DNA of 64,000 nucleotides, from contig KN832554.1 of the NCBI GenBank assembly GCA_000827205.1, forward strand, positions 3,369,815 to 3,433,814, read 5' to 3'. A program made the translations under genes and the position numbers. The DNA is from Plicaturopsis crispa FD-325 SS-3. Taxonomy: Eukaryota; Basidiomycota; Agaricomycetes; Amylocorticiales; Amylocorticiaceae. This document shows, one piece after another, positions 12,479-23,776 of the stretch (its first letter is position 1; each line of letters starts with the position of its first letter). The notes under the pieces were generated by a model. The model searched no databases, was not told the DNA's origin, and saw only the letters and a list, made by a program, of their open reading frames with translations.

Positions 12479-12837
12479 TTGCTGTTTTCAACTCAGAAGT
12501 CGCGCGGGAAGATTGAGCATTTTGGCGCACGCCGCGTCGTCCTGACGCACTCATCTTCAAACACGAATATCTCCACGACGGCTGCTCCTTTCTCTCTAAT
12601 TCAAGTTGATCTGAACTCGTCTCGTCGAAGCGCAGGGCATGGTACCCAGGATGCACGAAAAACGCGAAAATTCGAGCTTCGGCTTCCGGTGGGCCTCGTA
12701 CCGTCTCGAACGCAAATTGCACACGACGGCGACGCTCAGCTACTCCAATTTGCGATTGGGCCTACTCGGAGGGATCACGGGCAGGGCAGGGTGGTGATTT
12801 GGTGGCACGCTCTCAGTGCAAATGGCCCGTTTTTGGT
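12479..12837. repeat. Left terminal inverted repeat, 359 bases
   Basis: Inverted partner of 13631-13989; ends with CCCGTTTTTGGT against CCCGTTTTCGGT in the partner. It is open on both strands by composition, but the frames show nothing protein-like. Confidence 0.9.
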
Positions 12838-13630
12838 GTGATGTCGTACCATGCACTCTCAGACCCATTTACCCATTGATAGACACAACACAGTTCATGT
12901 ATTTGTGTCCTAAACTCTACTCAGGAGTGATACAGGAGTACAATAAACAGGGATGAAGGAGTATGGCAATGTACGGAGGATGTGCGAATGTCCGAAGTCA
13001 GCTGTAGCATCTTTCTTGCCTCGAACACGCCTTGAGTGTCATATTCCATCGGAGAACTTTCAAAGCATTTTAACACAATATATACAAGCCCTCGTAAATG
13101 ATGTACAGTTGTTTTCGGAGCGAAACCGGACACAGAGAGCAAGGAACGAAGTGAGAAATGCATGGAAAGGAACAATGTCACACACCACCTCCACGGATAC
13201 CCGGTGTACCAAACCAGGGTTTTTGCGAGGCCAACGTAGTGCAAGCAACCGTTGTCGATGCATACAGAGAACGGCAGACGTTGCGGCACACCCAAAGTTA
13301 GCGTACCGCTACCAAGATGCGCATTATCAGCCCGAGCTTTATGCCAAGCAACTAGAAACACTCACCGGGCTCTGTCTATGGCATATCCAAGTGCATACCA
13401 CCCAGAAGTCGAGCTCGAAAATGCCGGTGTCGTATATAACGCGTGGTTGAAGTGGCACACAGCCTCCCAGAAGGTTCGACTAAAAAGTTATATTTTCGTG
13501 ATTTGCCTGGATGCCATGACCTACAGGTCACCAAGATGAGTTCAGAGCAGCTTGAATTAACAAGAAAGGTGCTGTCGTTATGAGGATACTTCAGTTTAAA
13601 GTCCATAGATGTCAAGAAATGGCATAGCGT

Positions 13631-13989
13631 ACCGAAAACGGGCCATTTGCACTGAGAGCGTGCCACCAAATCACCACCCTGCCCTGCCCGTGATCCCTCC
13701 GAGTAGGCCCAATCGCAAATTGGAGTAGCTGAGCGTCGCCGTCGTGTGCAATTTGCGTTCGAGACGGTACGAGGCCCACCGGAAGCCGAAGCTCGAATTT
13801 TCGCGTTTTTCGTGCATCCTGGGTACCATGCCCTGCGCTTCGACGAGACGAGCTCAGATCAACTTGAATTAGAGAGAAAGGAGCAGCCGTCGTGGAGATA
13901 TTCGTGTTTGAAGATGAGTGCGTCAGGACGACGCGGCGTGCGCCAAAATGCTCAATTTTCCCGCGCGACTTCTGAGTTGAAAACAGCAA
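13631..13989. repeat. Right terminal inverted repeat, 359 bases
   Basis: Inverted partner of 12479-12837, of identical length by my count. Confidence 0.9.
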
Positions 13990-14216
13990 TAGTACAAACA
14001 CGTTTCTACCTGCTTTCACTCTCTCCACCACCAGCTTTGGCAGCTTTCCTCCAGCTCTCCTTTCGAACTGCTTTCTACCGCGTACCTACCTGTCAAGCTA
14101 CCGTGACCCAGAACCCCCCAGGGTCTGCCCATGCCAAGGCAAGCAGAGCAGCTCCAATGACCGTTATGCCCTACATATGACGTCGCCGTGCGCGGTCGCC
14201 TCGAGGACGCATCCAT

Positions 14217-14290
14217 ATAAAATGCACCCCCCACCCTATTGAAATGCACCCATCCTATCGAAACGCACCCTAGGCCTATCGAAACTTCCC
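14217..14290. repeat. Short tandem repeat, about 19-base unit
   Basis: Three to four imperfect copies of a unit like CCTATCGAAACGCACCC about 150 bases upstream of the start codon at 14433. They could be promoter sites, but nothing identifies a factor. Confidence 0.6.
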
Positions 14291-14432
14291 AGCGAGACTG
14301 TACTTATCCTCCAACCACATCGCCCTCTCGCAACCCGCTATACAGTATACTCTGCGCATCCGCGTCCATAACATAAATTGAAACGCCCCATCCATCCGCC
14401 TGCTCCCCGTTTTAACCGTAGCAAAGAAAGCC

Positions 14433-15060
14433 ATGCCTCTTTTCGGTCGTCGACGTGATTACGGTACCACCACCACCACCTCGCACCACCACCACCACGA
14501 GAGCCATCGCGATCACCAAGCCGCGGGATATAGTAAGTCCCCCAAGTCTGGACTACGCCTCTATCTACCTATGTATGCGTATCTACTCCACCCACCTCCC
14601 TTCCTCCCTTCCCATGCCCATTGAATCCCACCGTGTCCCTGCACATATGGCTATTGAATGTGTATGGTCACCGGTACTGTATACGTATGCTCACCGGTCT
14701 CCACGCACAGAGGCAGCACTGTCCAATCCGAACACGACGCGCAGCGGCCGGCAGCATGCGAAGCACGAGCTCAAGCTCATGGTGCGTTTGTTTGTCTTTA
14801 CGCAGCGTTTGTGTACACTGTGCTTCACGCGGCGGAGTCTGTGTACTTCGCCTGCGCGGCGTCTGTGCACTTCGCCTGCGCAGCGTCACGATCTTCGATG
14901 CTCACATTCATACGCACGACAGGGCAGGGGCCGCGAGGCGCATGTTCCCCTCATGACCAAGATACGGCGTGCGTTGGGCATCCGCAGCACGCCCCGCCGC
15001 GAGCGCCACCGCGAGTACGAGTCGACGTCGAGGAGGACGACGCGGAGGACACGGTATTAG
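14433..15060 (+). CDS. Small basic conserved fungal protein
   Basis: Exons 14433-14532, 14711-14781 and 14923-15060 give 102 residues. It starts MPLFGRRRDYGTTTTTSHHHHHES, continues GYKAALSNPNTTRSGRQHAKHELKLM, then GRGREAHVPLMTKIRRALGIRSTP and a very Arg-rich tail. From memory, small proteins with a GYKAAL.NPNT core, an H..KHEL helix and a VPFMTKIKR.LGIRSTP block are common in Dikarya; no function is known to me. The join at 14532/14711 recreates this GYKAAL core, which supports the splice choice. The second intron contains a 24-base tandem repeat (TTCGCCTGCGC... at about 14840-14885). Confidence 0.75.
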
Positions 15061-15573
15061 GGAGAGCGTAGGAGGACACGGCATCAGGTGGAAGGAAGGT
15101 GTATCGCTACACGAACTAGTTCTGTATCACAATGAATGTATGTACGCGCTTACACTACAGCAACTGTCATAATGCCTTACTCTCTTCCCTCACACCATCT
15201 TCGTCAAAGTACTGAAACGACATAAGTATATTCGTGAAAGGTCGTGACGGAATAAAAATAGTTAATGTTGTAGTTGTACAAGCATCGGCATCGCAGCCTT
15301 CGTTGCTGATTCGGTACCCCGTATATAAATACTATAAGAGCGGTAGGCGATACATTGAGTTGGCGTTTGTTGGTGTGATTATCGCAGACCGGAGAAGGCA
15401 TGTACAGTTGGCGGACGGAGACGTATTAGATGCAGATGGTGATGATGCAAGCGAGGTTCGAGGTTCGAAGCAGATAGGTTCGAAGCAGATAGGATAGGAG
15501 CGAGATCGAGAGGGCGCAAGGTCTTAAGAGTACGCTCACGAAACGAAGCTTTAGTGGTGCGCGAAGGAAGGGT
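15061..15573. other. Intergenic region
   Basis: No supported gene. There is a short direct repeat of GGTTCGAAGCAGATAG at about 15462-15493. Otherwise it is 3' UTR-like. Confidence 0.45.
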
Positions 15574-16695
15574 CTAGTGGTGCGTGAGGACGGGCGACCA
15601 CTGGCCGTACGCGAGCTCCTCGAGGTGCAGTAGCTCGATGCGGTTCCACGGGACGGGTATCCGCTTCTCCTACACGGCACACACAGGCATAAATATAAGA
15701 ACGATTGAGAGCAGGGCAGGGAGGGACTCACGGTGAGGAAGTGCATGATCGCGCGGGACACCCTGCGCGCAAGCGTCTGCATCTCCACGCGCCCGTCGTA
15801 CCCGACGTCGATCGGGATCTCGTACCACAGCGATTTATGCCCCGTCCACTACACACAGAAACATTCAAACATACGCACAACGCGAGGACGCGAACCCGAA
15901 CGCACCTTAACCTTCATAGTGATCCTCCCGAGCCCGGTCGCGCACATCTCATGGTAGAGCGGCGCCTTGCTGCTCGACAGCGGCACGTTCGCCTGCGCGT
16001 CCGCGAGGTTCACGCCCGCGCTGAACGCCCCCCGGCGCTTGAACTTGATGTGCATCCCCCCGCGCCGGAAGCTGTCTGCGCGCGGGCGCGTACTGTACTG
16101 GTGCTGCATGGACACGGGAGCGTGCGGAACGGGCACGACGCCGACGGACGCGTGCCGCCGGTGCTGCTGCACGAGAGGCGTGCTGAAGGACACGGAGCGC
16201 TGGCGCCGGCCGGGTGTAGGCGGCGCGCCGATGTGCCGCTCGTCGGGGTAGTACGAGCTGCGCACGCCGACGTCGTCGTAGGCTAGTAGTAGTAGTGGTT
16301 AGCGGGCATATTCCTGGGAGCAGAGATGGGCGGGTGGGAGGCGTACATGACCCACGGGTGTTCTGCCGCATGTTGAGCGGCGGCGCCTGGTACGGCGGGT
16401 ATCCCGGTCTGTTGTACATCTGCGAGAGACGGGAGAGGGTCAGGCGGGAGAAGTGCGCGCGGATAAGGGTCCGGGGACTCACGTCTGCAGGGTGCGCCGA
16501 CATCATCGGATCGGTGTAGGGCATGGGCTCGCCGTACTGCATCGGGTCGCCGTACTGCATCGGGTCGTTGTACTGCTGTTCGCCGTACGGGGGGAACGCG
16601 ACCTGCTGGGCGCCGGGCCCGTAGCCAATGGACTGCCGGCGCGGGCCCGGCGTCCGAGGGAACTGATCGTATGCTGGGTATGCCATGGTAGCCAT
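15574..16695 (-). CDS. Conserved basidiomycete hypothetical (DUF6741-like)
   Basis: Begins MATMAYPAYDQFPRTPGPRR. A Tyr/Pro/Gln-rich N-terminus has repeated NDPMQYGDPMQYGEPMPYTDPM units. After two introns comes SYYPDERHIGAPPTPGRRQRSVSF, then an ordered C-terminal half: MHIKFKRRGAFSAGVNLADAQ, ITMKVKWTGHKSLWYEIPIDVGYDGR, and AIMHFLTEKRIPVPWNRIELLHLEELAYGQWSPVLTHH. This C-terminal block resembles a small beta-rich domain I recall from Agaricomycete proteins annotated DUF6741; function unknown. The repeats at residues 40-65 arise from a 15-base tandem DNA repeat. Confidence 0.7.
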
Positions 16696-18010
16696 AGCGG
16701 GTTAACTGTGCGAGTGGAAGTAGATGATGGCGAAGTGGGGGTGGGGGTGGGTTTGGGTTTGGTTTTGGGGAGGAGGAGGAGGAGGATGGGGCAGGTAGTG
16801 GTGTGTGCGCTTTATATACCCATTGAGGGTCGCAGTGGCAAGAGATGGACGTGGACGCAACAATGGCACTCGGCGGAATGGGCTATTGTGGCTGGGAAAG
16901 GTGATTAAATTCACGCGCCTTGAGGATCCATCGAGGTGGTGACACAAAGCGGCAGCAGAGGCCTCGTTCGATGGGATCTCGGTTCTTTAGATGGAACTGA
17001 GAACCCTAACCGCAAAGTGACTGCCAGTGTGTGTATGCAAGATATACTAGGACGATCTGACAAACCGCTTCAGCCGCTCCACAGGCGATTAAGTGACAGT
17101 AGTTATCCAGGTTGCGCCTGCAAACGGGGGAGAGCCCGATCGTCGTTCATTTTGACCAGAAGGGTTAGCCATTGTAGCAAGGTGGACCCGGGCAACGAGA
17201 AGATCCGCAAGCAGAGATCCGATGCCTTTACCGTGCAAAGTGCGCAAATGGAGTACTTTTGAAGGGTAGCGACCTTTCTGGGTACAAAGCGTGTGTAGCA
17301 ACCCTTTTGTCGCGCAGAGTAGGGACAAAGTTGAAACGGAAATGAAAAGCCAGGTTTTGTCCTCGAGGCGCGGCTGCGCAGAGAAATCAAGGGATGCACC
17401 GACTTTCAAAGGGGCTGCGACAGTTTCTGCGAGCGGAAATGAGAGGCGGGCACAGTCGTAGCGCAGGACGAGCAGGCGGGGGCGGTGGAAGGAAAACGCG
17501 TGTCCCAGGCGTGCTTCCCGTCACGTGGCTCTCTCGTGGTTCGCCTGCTCAAAATGATCAAATTGAAACAGTCTTCAACTTTTCTCTGCTTTCCATATGT
17601 TTTCTATACCTACTGAACGTACTCTACACCGAGAACCTCAAGATACGAACTTGGAATATCACAATTGTGGGGAACAATTTTCCCCAGGGATTTCTAATCT
17701 CAGGCTGGCCCGCGGCAGCCGCAAGAGTGGCTTACTCTTCGAATACAAGTACTTGTCGTACTCCTAGTATGTACTTGTCTTTCCTGCCGTTAACATTTTG
17801 CCGCACATCTGCTGCACTGGGTTACTGATGAGCTGAGAGTGCCGACTTTAGCCCCGGTAAGTATGAAAGACTAATATTTGTTTCATGCCATCTGCCGGAC
17901 TCGGGGGACCACAGCGCACAAAACGCTCCTGCAATGGTTAATATCTAGGTAAGTTATCGATAAATATCAGAATTGCATCGCGTACTCACTTTACCACTTA
18001 CCGTGTTAGA
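16696..18010. other. Gene-poor stretch
   Basis: The first 250 bases hold a G-rich tract and GGA microsatellite (about 16735-16790), likely the promoter of the minus-strand gene. From 16950 to 18010 only scattered short frames occur, and no domain could be recognised. Confidence 0.4.
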
Positions 18011-18017
18011 TTTCGCA

Positions 18018-18765
18018 GCATTTATTCCAAAGCGCGTTCAAGGGAGACCTTGTACCCCGGCCGATGCGGATAGCACTCGTACTCCAGGCGACAACTCGCT
18101 CGGTAACGAATTCAAAGCGAAACGCCACCGTGTTTGTCACCGTGGTGTGAGATGCGGCCCTAGCTATCAGCAGTGGCGGGCACTCTCCATCAGGCGCATC
18201 GTCTTCCTCGGACGGCCTCCCCCGCTGCCTCAACGAGGCACGAGCGGATCCCGCGCTGAAACCTGCCTATGTGGGCGGAGAGGCCGCTGATTCCGAGACC
18301 ATCAAGCATCGATTAGCCGCAGTGGGAGGTACAGATAGCCATTCGAGCACGCTACGCCACCCACTTCTGCGGCGGCCCCAAACCTTCGCAGCGTGCTGTT
18401 TACCCCGCAGACCGGTGTTGGAAGGTCCGTTAATCTCATGTCGCCATCCTGCTCGTGCGTTTCTACAGAAGCATTCGTATGGACGGAGGTTACGGGGTTA
18501 CGGCTGGCTTCTCGCCCTCCACAATCTAGCACAGGTAAGTCCTATCAGTGGAAAAATAATATCGGTTCCCTGTAACTCGAGTATCTCAAACACAGGTCAC
18601 CGTGGGGTTCGGTTCTGACCGCACGCGACGAGGAGAATCCTGACCTTGCTGCCGACAAGTCGAACGATTTAATATCTGAGCTCTTGGTACAGTGCGTGCA
18701 GGTGGGCATCGACCCCAGCGCAGCGACGCTTCATAGATCCGGCCACAGCCTATCGTCTCGGCACT
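18018..18765 (+). pseudogene. Decayed inverted copy of the FAD-oxidase gene
   Basis: Fragments in all three frames match the gene at 8450-10277: ATTCCAAAGCGCGTTCAAGG with the FQSSFKGDLVTPADAD region, then SETIKHRLAAVGG against TEAIKHGLATVGG, and YGWLLALHNLAQ against YGWLSGAHGLALDNLEQ. Near 18660-18740 a block matches GLDPNAGTIQVF. Intron DNA is conserved as well (CCCGCAGACCGGTGTTGGA and the following intron), so it is a genomic duplicate and not a retrocopy. Large internal pieces are missing and the frame is broken many times; it is not expected to make an enzyme. Confidence 0.85.
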
Positions 18766-19373
18766 GACGGGTCGAAAGCAGAGGGGAGAGTGCAGTGTGC
18801 ACTCGATATCGATGAACCCACCGGATATCGGTTAGGACTGAGCAGTGGTGGATCACCGCTTCTTTAGACACAGGCTGACAATCGATTGCACAGTATGTAC
18901 CGGGCGCAGCGGAAATCCCGTAGTGCGATGATGGTGGTCGGTGACTAGTGACCTACTTAGGACGGGCCTACCTTGCTCGCTGACTCGAGTCCCGCGGCAC
19001 CGCCAGTACACACCACGACGGCTTCAGATTCTCAATATTCGTGCGCCCCCCTCTACTGTATCATACGCCCGAAACCGTTCTCCATTTCTATAATACGGGC
19101 ACAAATTCTAATCTAATGTATGAAGCAGCAGCAAGTTCTTGTAGCCCCCGCAATTCACAGGCCTATCTATCTAAGTATATGAGAGCAGACCAAGCCAAGC
19201 GGCGGCGATGCGATGGTATGTGTAGATGATACAGTTATGCAATACGGGACATCAGTAAACGTTTAATCCAAGACAAAGCACGCAATAAAAACACCACTAT
19301 AGCACACATCGTGGGATGTCGGGCAGGTATACACTGCCCGCCCGACGGTTTTCATTAAAACGAGGGATGACGC
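18766..19373. other. Intergenic region
   Basis: Nothing beyond the fading pseudogene. Probably includes the 3' UTR of the MscS-like gene. Confidence 0.4.
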
Positions 19374-22300
19374 CTAGAAGCCGTCGGCCCCGGTGCTGCG
19401 CGCGGCGGCCTTGCGGCTCTTGCTCTTGCGCGCCCGCGTGAGCTCGGTCTTGTTCAGCGGGGGCGGCATGAACCCTAGCAGCGGCTTCCCCCTCGGCGCC
19501 TCGTCCTCGCGGTCTAACCGCTCCTCGTAATTGAGGTTGAACGACCCGCCGGACGGCGAGCGCTCGCCGTCCCTGTTCTCGTTGTTGTCGTTATCGTTGT
19601 TGTGGCTATCGTTATCGTTATCGGGGCTGAGGGGCGTGGAGGGCTCCCAGAGCTGCGTGTCCGGGTCCGCGTAGACGATGGGCTGCGGGGAGGTGTACGC
19701 GACGATGCCGAGCTGGCGGCAGTAGTGGTTCACCGCGGCGTAGAACGAGGTCTTGCGCTGGCACCGCAGACCCCAGTCCTGCCATGTCCTGTCAACATTC
19801 GCGCGGTCAGTCAGCATGGGAGGGGGTTGCTATCCGGAGATATTGTGTTGCCAATACGGAGATGTGGTGGGGGGAGACGTACCCGTTGTGCCCGATACCG
19901 ATGGTGAGTTCGAGATACCGCTGGTACTGAATATTTTGGTACATGATGGACGTGTTTGGCTCGAACCACCTGTTTTCCTCCGTGGCGAGCCAGTCGTTGA
20001 GGCATTTCTCGAGGGCGTCTAGTTTTTCAGTGGGTGTGCGCCAGGCCACCTGGATCGTGCAGTTTTCGAACATTTTCTGTGCATATATCCTTCAGTACGA
20101 TAATCCACAGGAATTATAGCGAGGGACATACACCGCTGCGCCGTACGTTCGTGCTGCACACACCAGGCGTTGGGGTGAGCATGGCGTACACGGGGAAAGC
20201 TTCATGATGATACTCACATGAAAGCCGTAAATAGCTGGCTGTTGAAGTAGTATGTCTCTGTCCCATCTACGCGTGTAAAGACCGTCTGGGGGAGCCGAGT
20301 CAGGTCTGGCTACACATGTGACACGATGAACTTCACGGACCGCAAATAGGCCCATTTTCTTGACTACGAGGTTCTCCTCTGCGGAACGATAAGACACCCA
20401 AGCTCGAAGAAACACAAGATGTGCACGCACCGTTGATAAAGCATCGATCACCAGTATCAAATGGACTGCACGCAGACGATATGAGCACTGACCCCACCAC
20501 TGACTATAGACAGATACGCACTGTGTCACGAAAAGGAACATGATCGAATCGAACGCAGAACTAGCCGCGTTCTTGAATATAAAGCTCGCAGCAATACCGA
20601 TCGTATACACGCTAGTCAACGAGTCGCCCACAGCGACACCAAACACGCTGAGGGCAATGAAGAACAGGATGACGAGCGCGAAGAACAGCAGGATCCGGTC
20701 GAGCGTTTTGAGCGCTGCGCCAACATCGCGCATACTGCGTGAGAGGAAGCGGCGCTCCTTGTACACTTTCAGCAGCGTCGTCTTGATCTCTGCGCGCGAG
20801 AGATCGCCGTTGTTGTCCTTGTCGAAGACGCGGAAGGCCGCGGCAGCGTCTGAGGCGGTGTCGAAAGCGGGGGTGAAGTCGCTGGGGATAAGGTAGTTGC
20901 GCCCGCGGTCCTTGAAGGTGTTGTAGATCGCCTTGGCTAATCTCTGCAAACGACACGGAAGAGCGGTCAGTGAAGGCACGGTATAGGCAGATGACAAACC
21001 CCCATACCTTGGCTTCATCCGGGGAGTTAACATTCCACATCAGCCCATTAGCCTGTGTACTGTTCCCAGCAACGTTCCGCGCATCATGAAGCACAGCCGT
21101 CTTAACCACCTTCGCCGCCTGCATCAGCGCAGTCCCACCCTCCTCGCTCTCCTCCATCGACTTCCGTTTCTCCGTCGGCTCCGGCGACGCCGACGGCGGG
21201 TACCGGTGCGGGTTCAGCCCCGAGGGCGTGAGCGAGCGCGACGGCGGCTCCGAAGACAGCCCGCCACCCGGCGTCGACGCGAACGTGGTGCCAGTATCCT
21301 GCCGCGACGGCTGCTGGGACCTGCGCTTCTGCTTCCCCTTCGCCTTGCCGCCCGGGCCCTCGCCCTCCGTATCCGCGTCGTCCGAGTCAGGAGTGCCCGC
21401 GGTGTAGAGCGCGCCGCTGAGCTTCTTGAAATGCTCCTTCTCGTTAAAGGCGTGCCCGCCCTTCTCGTGCCCGCCGAATCCGAACGCGGAGAGCACGGGC
21501 GTGCGGATGCCGGAGGATTTGTGCGCGTGGTGGCCGTAGTTGGATTGGCGCTTCGGTCTGTAGTTGCGGAGGCGCTCGATGACGTTTAGGGATTGGCGGA
21601 GGTCGTCGAGGCGGTCTTTGAACGCGGCGCGGTGGAAGGAGAAGGCTGGGGGGGGGTGAGTATGGGAGGGAGTGGATATGTGAATGGGACATACAGATTG
21701 CATGGGAAAGCATGCGCTGAGCACAAATAACCAACGCCAGGAAGAATAGGAACTCAATGGCTTGAGATACCTAGCAAAGTGATCAGAGTGTGTACGACCG
21801 GACAGCGGAAATATACTGACTCGATTTGTGTAGCTCGCCCAGCTTTTCGTGGAGTCGCCCGCGTCGTGAAGGGCATAAATGTTGTCAAAGATAATCACCC
21901 AGCTAACCCAACCGCTCGCGGCGTACAGGAGCGGCTTGACAGTATCCTTGACGGAATCGTATAATTCCATCCGGGTTTTCACATACTCGCTCACATGACC
22001 CCATGCCGCACTGACGAGCAGCTTGCATACAATAGGGACGAGGTCCACGATGAGGGCGAGGTACCACGATATGATGAGGTTCGCCGCAGCCCAGAAGAGC
22101 CACGCCTGGATATTATGGTCGACGAACCGCCGGTGCTCGGTCTTGTCCTTTTCGTACCAGAAGAAATGCACGAGCACCGCAGGGGCTATGAGCAGGCCGG
22201 CGAGGAACGTGGACCCGATGAGGGAGGAAAACGTTATGGTGATGATCCTAACAAATAGACAGTTAGTCGTTTCTTCCGAGAGTAATGGGGCAGCATGGGG

Positions 22301-23104
22301 GTTAAGAGTAGAAGGTATGGGGTCGGTGGGGGTGGAAAGAGGATCGAGAGGGACGGGGAGGGGGTCCGACGCGGGTGGGAGGCCGCCGTCGAGAGTGGAC
22401 TCGACCGGGGAATGGGACGCGTCAGAATACTCGAGCATGGACGGGGCGGTGCACAACGCGCCGTCGTCCGCGACGGCGCGTATACATATGGAAGGAAAAA
22501 GATGAATAGAAGGCGGCGTGAATATGTGAAGGAAGCGTGGGGTGTGGAGCGGAATCTGCGACGGGAGATATGGCTAGACAAGCGATCGACGAAACACACC
22601 GCACCTTTTGCACCCTCGCGGTTTCGCTTTTGCCGTGCCTATCTTCTGCTCAAACTTGGCCTCCTCGTCCACCAGGTCGTCCTCACCGCTCCAGTCATAG
22701 TCCTCCGCATCCTCATCGTCTGTACCGGCCAGGGACGATGTCTTCGACGCCGACGCATACGACTCAAATCTGGCCATTGGCGGGGGTGGCTCGATGCGTA
22801 AGCCATCCTGGTAGTGGACAGTAGGTTTGGGCTGCGGCTTAGCATCTGCCTCTGTCGGACGGTTGACGTCGGCGCGCGCATACTTGTGGTCACCAACATC
22901 GCCGCCATCACCAGGGTCCATTGTCGTGAGATCTACCTGGGACCGATACGGAGGCGAAGCGAGTGGAATTAGTGTCTGCGATGTGCTTGCGAAAGTGCGG
23001 TATGGCGGGGACGCTGGGGGTTCGTCGTCAAAGCTATCGTCTACAGACAGGAGTGGTGGCTGAAGAGAGGGAGGAGGAAGCTGGCGGGACTCGGTCTGCC
23101 TCAT
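19374..23104 (-). CDS. EF-hand MscS-family mechanosensitive channel (Msy-like)
   Basis: Long multi-exon gene. The acidic, Pro-rich N-terminus (from MRQTESRQLPPPSLQ) ends in DYDWSGEDDLVDEEAKFE, typical of fungal Msy proteins. Hydrophobic segments follow (SSLIGSTFLAGLLIAPAVLVHFF and others), then a basic loop ERLRNYRPKRQSNYG. An EF-hand has calcium loop DKDNNGDLSRAE, and the pore-lining helix region is SLTSVYTIGIAASFIFKNAASSAFDS. The MscS beta domain has HPFDTGDRCFINEENLVVKKMG. S. pombe Msy1/Msy2 sit in the ER and cortical ER and control Ca2+ entry on hypo-osmotic shock; that role is inferred here. The C-terminal 100 residues are low complexity (DNDNDSHNNDNDNNEN). The first intron (22248-22604, 357 bases) is unusually long for this window and contains an open in-frame stretch that might be an alternative 5' exon. 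Confidence 0.88.
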
Positions 23105-23217
23105 TTCAGCGATCGTGGTGCGTCTCCCGTCTTCCCTGTCTCAGTACTCTCCCACTTGATCTCGGAACAGCACACGTGGAGAAATAGGTGCAGCGATGAA
23201 GTGGAGTCGAGCAGAAA

Positions 23218-23493
23218 TTAGCGCTGTCTGTATGCCCGGAACTCGAGATCTTTATCAGAATCGTCTTGCAAAAAAAGGGCACCGATCAGGTACGACTGCG
23301 CTCCAACGGTGTCCAACGCAATCGAACGCATGCGCCGCACCCGCGCCCCAATCGTCACACCGTTTTCTATAGCTCTTGGCCTGCTTTCCGTGCTCAAACT
23401 TGTTTCCGATACATATGCTGGTCCCCCTCCGATGTCTTGTTCATGATTCGATGGCTTCATACCGAGTACTATGATACGTCCTGGGTGTCTCAT
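23218..23493 (-). CDS. Possible small ORF, unrecognised
   Basis: Open frame of 91 residues (MRHPGRIIVLGMKPSNHEQD...LIGALFLQDDSDKDLEFRAYRQR) just upstream of the MscS-like gene. The end looks protein-like, but no family comes to mind and no intron or promoter evidence supports it. It may be chance. Confidence 0.2.
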   Translation of the reverse strand: MRHPGRIIVLGMKPSNHEQDIGGGPAYVSETSLSTESRPRAIENGVTIGARVRRMRSIALDTVGAQSYLIGALFLQDDSDKDLEFRAYRQR

Positions 23494-23776
23494 TCCGCGG
23501 CAAGGATAATTGAAACTTCATTGAAAATCTATGGCAGCATGGATGGGACGCTTCCTTGACACCAGTACCCTGCATATTAATATTGCCCCTAGGGTCGTTG
23601 CGAGGTCGTTCGATGTTGCGAACGATTGCACCTTGCCAAGACTTAGAAAACTGCGCACAAGGCCGATATCATTGGTCACGTGCGTGTGGCGCTCTGTTGA
23701 ACGCGTCGAGCCTTTTGACCTGCCGCCGGCCTTGCACCACACCACCACCACATATACTCTCTCACACGCGCCCGCC

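Larger units (their letters stand above)
12479..13989. mobile_element. 1.5-kb element with 359-base, near-identical inverted ends
   Basis: The arms at 12479-12837 and 13631-13989 are inverted copies that differ at only a few positions I could see. Both outer ends start TTGCTGTTTTCAACTC and are bordered by TA (12477-12478 and 13990-13991), fitting a TA target duplication. The 790-base centre has frames on both strands (about 145-165 residues) without any transposase motif I recognise. The long, nearly perfect arms suggest recent insertion or gene conversion between arms. It lies about 130 bases upstream of the TAD1 start codon. It could be a long-armed MITE or foldback-type element. Confidence 0.85.

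Noticed and set aside
12431-12841. Frame across the left arm of the inverted-repeat element (and its twin at 13612-14031)
   Set aside because: Both come from the same terminal repeat. Open on both strands with no domain, so more likely non-coding repeat than a duplicated gene.
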